Below are positions 61,613-64,000 of a DNA stretch of 64,000 nucleotides, one piece after another; the first letter of the stretch is position 1; each line of letters begins with the position of its first letter. The position numbers and the translations under genes were made by a program. The notes below the pieces were generated by a model that saw only the letters and a program-made list of their open reading frames with translations, did not search any database and was not told the origin of the DNA. Location: contig NZ_JANPVN010000001.1 of assembly GCF_026157085.1 (NCBI RefSeq), positions 1,550,001 through 1,614,000 of the forward strand, in the 5' to 3' direction. The DNA is from Sphingomicrobium arenosum (GTDB lineage Bacteria; Pseudomonadota; Alphaproteobacteria; Sphingomonadales; Sphingomonadaceae).

Positions 61613-63237
61613 CGGACGCGCTTCCAGTCGGGTTTGGATGGCGAACGCTTGGTCTTGCGCGCGGCCTTGCGCGGCGCGGCCTTGTCGGCGCTCGCGGCAC
61701 CGAAGATACCGCCGCCTCGCGACATGTTGCCGAACACGCCGCGCAGGATGGCATTGCCGATCTGGCGCCCGACCTTGTTGACGATGGTACGCTCGACCGC
61801 CTTGCCGATCTTTTCCACCGTCGAGGAGGAGCGCCGCCCGCCCGTCGAGCGGCGCTCGGCGCGCTCGGCCTTGTCGCGTTCTTCCTGCGCGGCCTCGCGC
61901 TCCTGTGCAGCGGCGGCTTCCTCAGCCTTTTTCGCCGCGCGCGCCTCGAGAATTTCCTCCGCACTCTCGCGGTCGACGGCTTCGTCATAGCGCGTGCCGA
62001 TGCCGTCCGAAGCCATGATCACCGCGCGCTCGCCGCTGGAGATGGTGCCGGCGCGCGCCGAGGGCGGCTTGACCAGCGTACGCTCGACCGGCGTCGGCGC
62101 GCCCTCTTCGTCGAGTGTGGACACCAGCGCTTCGCCGACCTTCAATTGGGTGATGACCTCGGCGACATCGAGTCCGGGGTTCTGGCGGAAGGTGTCGGCG
62201 GCGCTGCGCACGGCCTTTTCATCGCGCGGGGTGAAGGCGCGCAGCGCGTGCTGGACACGGTTGCCCAATTGCCCCGCCACCTCGTCGGGGATGTCGATCG
62301 GGTTCTGCGTGACGAAATAGACGCCCACACCCTTGGAGCGGATGAGCCGCACCACCTGCTCGACCTTCTCGACCAGCGCCTTGGGGGCCTCGTCGAACAG
62401 GAGATGCGCCTCGTCGAAGAAGAAGACGAGTTTCGGCTTGTCGGGATCGCCGACCTCGGGAAGCTCCTCGAACAATTCGGAGAGCAGCCAGAGAAGGAAG
62501 GTCGAATAAAGCCGAGGGCTGCGCATCAGGTCGCTGGCGGCGAGGATGTTGATGAAGCCCTTGCCGCCGTCGCCCATGGCCATGATGTCGGCGAGGTCGA
62601 GCGCGGGTTCGCCGAAGAAGAGGTCGCCGCCCTGCGTGCGAAGCTGGAGCAGCTTGCGCTGGATGGCGCCGATGCTCGCGGTCGAGACATTGCCATAGTC
62701 GAGCGTGAGTTCGCTGCGCCGTTCGCCCACCTCGACCAGCATCGCCTGCAGGTCGTCGAGATCGAGCAGTGCCAAGCCTTCGGCATCGGCGAGGTGGAAG
62801 GCGATGGCGAGCACCCCTTCCTGAGTGTCGTTCGAATCCATGAGCCGCGCCAAGAGGAGCGGCCCCATCTCGCTCACCGTGGTGCGGACGGGATGGCCCT
62901 GGCGCCCGAAGAGGTCCCAGAAGCGCACCGGGAAGTCCTCATAGCCATAGTCGGCATAGCCGATCTTGGCGGCGCGCTTGGTGAAGGGTTCGTGCAGCTT
63001 GTGCGTCGCCGATCCCGGCAGCGCGAGCCCGGCGAGGTCGCCCTTCACATCGGCAAGGAAGACCGGGACGCCGGCGCGGCTGAAGCCCTCGGCGAGACCT
63101 TGCAGGGTGATCGTCTTGCCGGTGCCGGTCGCGCCCGCGATGAGGCCGTGGCGATTGGCGCGGTCGAGGCGAAGCGACTGGCGCGCCCCACCCTCGCCGG
63201 CCGTGCCAATGAAAATCGTCTCGTCGCTCAACCGCAC
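61609..63237 (-). CDS. HerA-like ATPase (DUF853)
   Basis: The 542-residue protein is a single-subunit DUF853 P-loop ATPase related to HerA. The Walker A is IAGATGTGKTIT near residue 35, followed by FLADVKGDLAGLA and the Walker B KLVFFFDEAHLLF near residue 270. FVTQNPIDIPDEVAGQLGNR is the sensor region. A coiled-coil, charged tail (AKKAEEAAAAQEREAAQEER) and a basic end (KPDWKRV) follow. HerA translocates DNA in repair; DUF853 members are uncharacterised. It is coupled to the SnoaL-type gene. Confidence 0.88.
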   Translation of the reverse strand: MRLSDETIFIGTAGEGGARQSLRLDRANRHGLIAGATGTGKTITLQGLAEGFSRAGVPVFLADVKGDLAGLALPGSATHKLHEPFTKRAAKIGYADYGYEDFPVRFWDLFGRQGHPVRTTVSEMGPLLLARLMDSNDTQEGVLAIAFHLADAEGLALLDLDDLQAMLVEVGERRSELTLDYGNVSTASIGAIQRKLLQLRTQGGDLFFGEPALDLADIMAMGDGGKGFINILAASDLMRSPRLYSTFLLWLLSELFEELPEVGDPDKPKLVFFFDEAHLLFDEAPKALVEKVEQVVRLIRSKGVGVYFVTQNPIDIPDEVAGQLGNRVQHALRAFTPRDEKAVRSAADTFRQNPGLDVAEVITQLKVGEALVSTLDEEGAPTPVERTLVKPPSARAGTISSGERAVIMASDGIGTRYDEAVDRESAEEILEARAAKKAEEAAAAQEREAAQEERDKAERAERRSTGGRRSSSTVEKIGKAVERTIVNKVGRQIGNAILRGVFGNMSRGGGIFGAASADKAAPRKAARKTKRSPSKPDWKRVR

Positions 63238-63289
63238 ATCCTCCCGCTAGGCCGGTGAGCCTAGCGGGGGTGTGCGTGCATGCAAGGGG

Positions 63290-64000
63290 TTAACGTTCGA
63301 GTTCGATGCCGACGTAGCGCGCCGGCTGGCGCCCGCGCTTGACCAGCACGAGCACGCTGTCGCGGCCCGCTGCACGCGCCGCGTTCACGGCGGCGGTGAC
63401 GTCGGACAGGCTGCGCACCTCGCGGCGGTTGACGCGCATGATCACCTCGCCGCGCTGCAGGCCGCGCTGGGCGGCGTTGCTGCCCGGATCGACGCGGCTG
63501 ATGATCACGCCCTCGAGATCCTCCTCGAGCCGCAGCCCTTCGCGGATCTGGTCATTGAGCGGCTGGAGCGTCATGCCGAGCGCATCGCCGCCGTCCACCG
63601 GCGTTTCGTCCTCGGCAGCCATGCCGTCGTCTTCCTCGTCGGTGACGCCCAATTGGCGCGCCAGCTCCTCGCGGGTGGGGCGCTGGTTGACGCGCACGTT
63701 GACGGTACGGCGCTCGCCATCACGGATGATGGTGAGCGGCACGGTCGCGCCGACCGGCGTGTTGGAGATGAGGTAGCTGACCGTATTGTCGGGGGTCACC
63801 GGGGTCCCGTCGATCGTCAGGATGACATCGCCCTGGCGCAGCCCCGCCGCCTCGGCGGCCTGGCCCTCGACGATCGAGCGGACGAGCTCGCCGCGTTCCT
63901 TGGGCAGGCCGAGTGCGTCGGCGACATCCTCGGACAAGGGCTGGAGCGAGACGCCGAGATAGCCGCGCATCGGCGCTTCGCCGCGGCGCAGGCTCTCGAT
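63290..64000 (-). CDS. DegP/Do-family serine protease, C-terminal part
   Basis: The window contains the last 236 codons; the catalytic domain lies beyond 64000. The frame continues to the window edge (IESLRRGEAPMRGYLGV), so the internal ATG is not the start. Two PDZ domains are visible. The first contains GYLGVSLQPLSEDVADALGL and LRQGDVILTIDGTPV; the second contains LEEDLEGVIISRVDPGSNAA and LQRGEVIMRVNRREV. Two PDZ domains fit DegP/DegQ rather than DegS. These are periplasmic proteases or chaperones for misfolded envelope proteins. An acidic linker (TDEEDDGMAAEDE) separates the domains. Confidence 0.9.
   Translation of the reverse strand: MESLRRGEAPMRGYLGVSLQPLSEDVADALGLPKERGELVRSIVEGQAAEAAGLRQGDVILTIDGTPVTPDNTVSYLISNTPVGATVPLTIIRDGERRTVNVRVNQRPTREELARQLGVTDEEDDGMAAEDETPVDGGDALGMTLQPLNDQIREGLRLEEDLEGVIISRVDPGSNAAQRGLQRGEVIMRVNRREVRSLSDVTAAVNAARAAGRDSVLVLVKRGRQPARYVGIELER

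Overview
The window looks like a chromosomal segment of a high-G+C alphaproteobacterium, most likely in the Sphingomonadales. That assignment is inferred from gene content (a BamF/DUF3035 lipoprotein after lspA, a DUF6090-type membrane protein, a CtrA-type winged helix, a small type of PurL) and from the many small lipoproteins and signal peptides. No rRNA, tRNA, CRISPR array, insertion sequence or intact prophage was found.

Layout. 1-5.6 kb: start of the division/cell-wall cluster (partial rsmH, mraZ, with an array of MraZ-type boxes upstream), a two-gene membrane unit, a lipoprotein, purL, then the iron pair bfd and bfr, each preceded by a nearly identical Fur-like palindrome. 5.8-13.9 kb: nitroreductase, DUF418 protein, orphan Hpt protein, the outer-membrane/ribosome assembly run yfgM-like, bamB, der, then panB and small enzymes. 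14-25 kb: two beta-lactamase-fold serine hydrolases, MATE and EamA transporters, purT, an AI-2E family exporter, guaA. 25.4-31 kb: single-domain response regulator, a repeat-rich non-coding stretch, a tyrosine-rich secreted protein, a CadC-like regulator and several lipoproteins. 31.3-41.3 kb: prolyl oligopeptidase, a 2220-residue RTX protein, and a divergently transcribed LuxR-type regulator. 41.4-51 kb: the alpha operon (rpsM, rpsK, rpoA) ends in a terminator, and rplQ, normally its last gene, lies 7.2 kb away behind a globin, a PAS hybrid kinase, an HTH protein, a DEAD-box helicase and two low-G+C orphan genes. 51-64 kb: an M14-type deacylase, ribF, ileS-lspA-bamF, a CtrA-like regulator without receiver domain, lipoproteins, a sulfurtransferase, queF, a HerA-like ATPase and the 3' part of a DegP/Do protease gene.

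How the parts fit. Housekeeping genes dominate: purine synthesis (purL, purT, guaA), envelope biogenesis (mraZ/rsmH, bamB, bamF, lspA, degP), translation (rpsM, rpsK, rpoA, rplQ, der, ileS) and cofactors (panB, ribF, queF). Signalling parts occur as detached modules: an Hpt, a lone receiver, a hybrid kinase without Hpt, and a CtrA-type output domain without receiver. The points most worth checking are the broken rpoA-rplQ linkage with a perfect palindrome in front of rplQ, the receiver-less CtrA-like gene, the RTX/LuxR pair, the twin Fur-like boxes, and two low-G+C segments inside ileS. Starts were chosen by family length, ribosome-binding sites and overlaps. All functions are inferred by reading the sequence; no database search was run.
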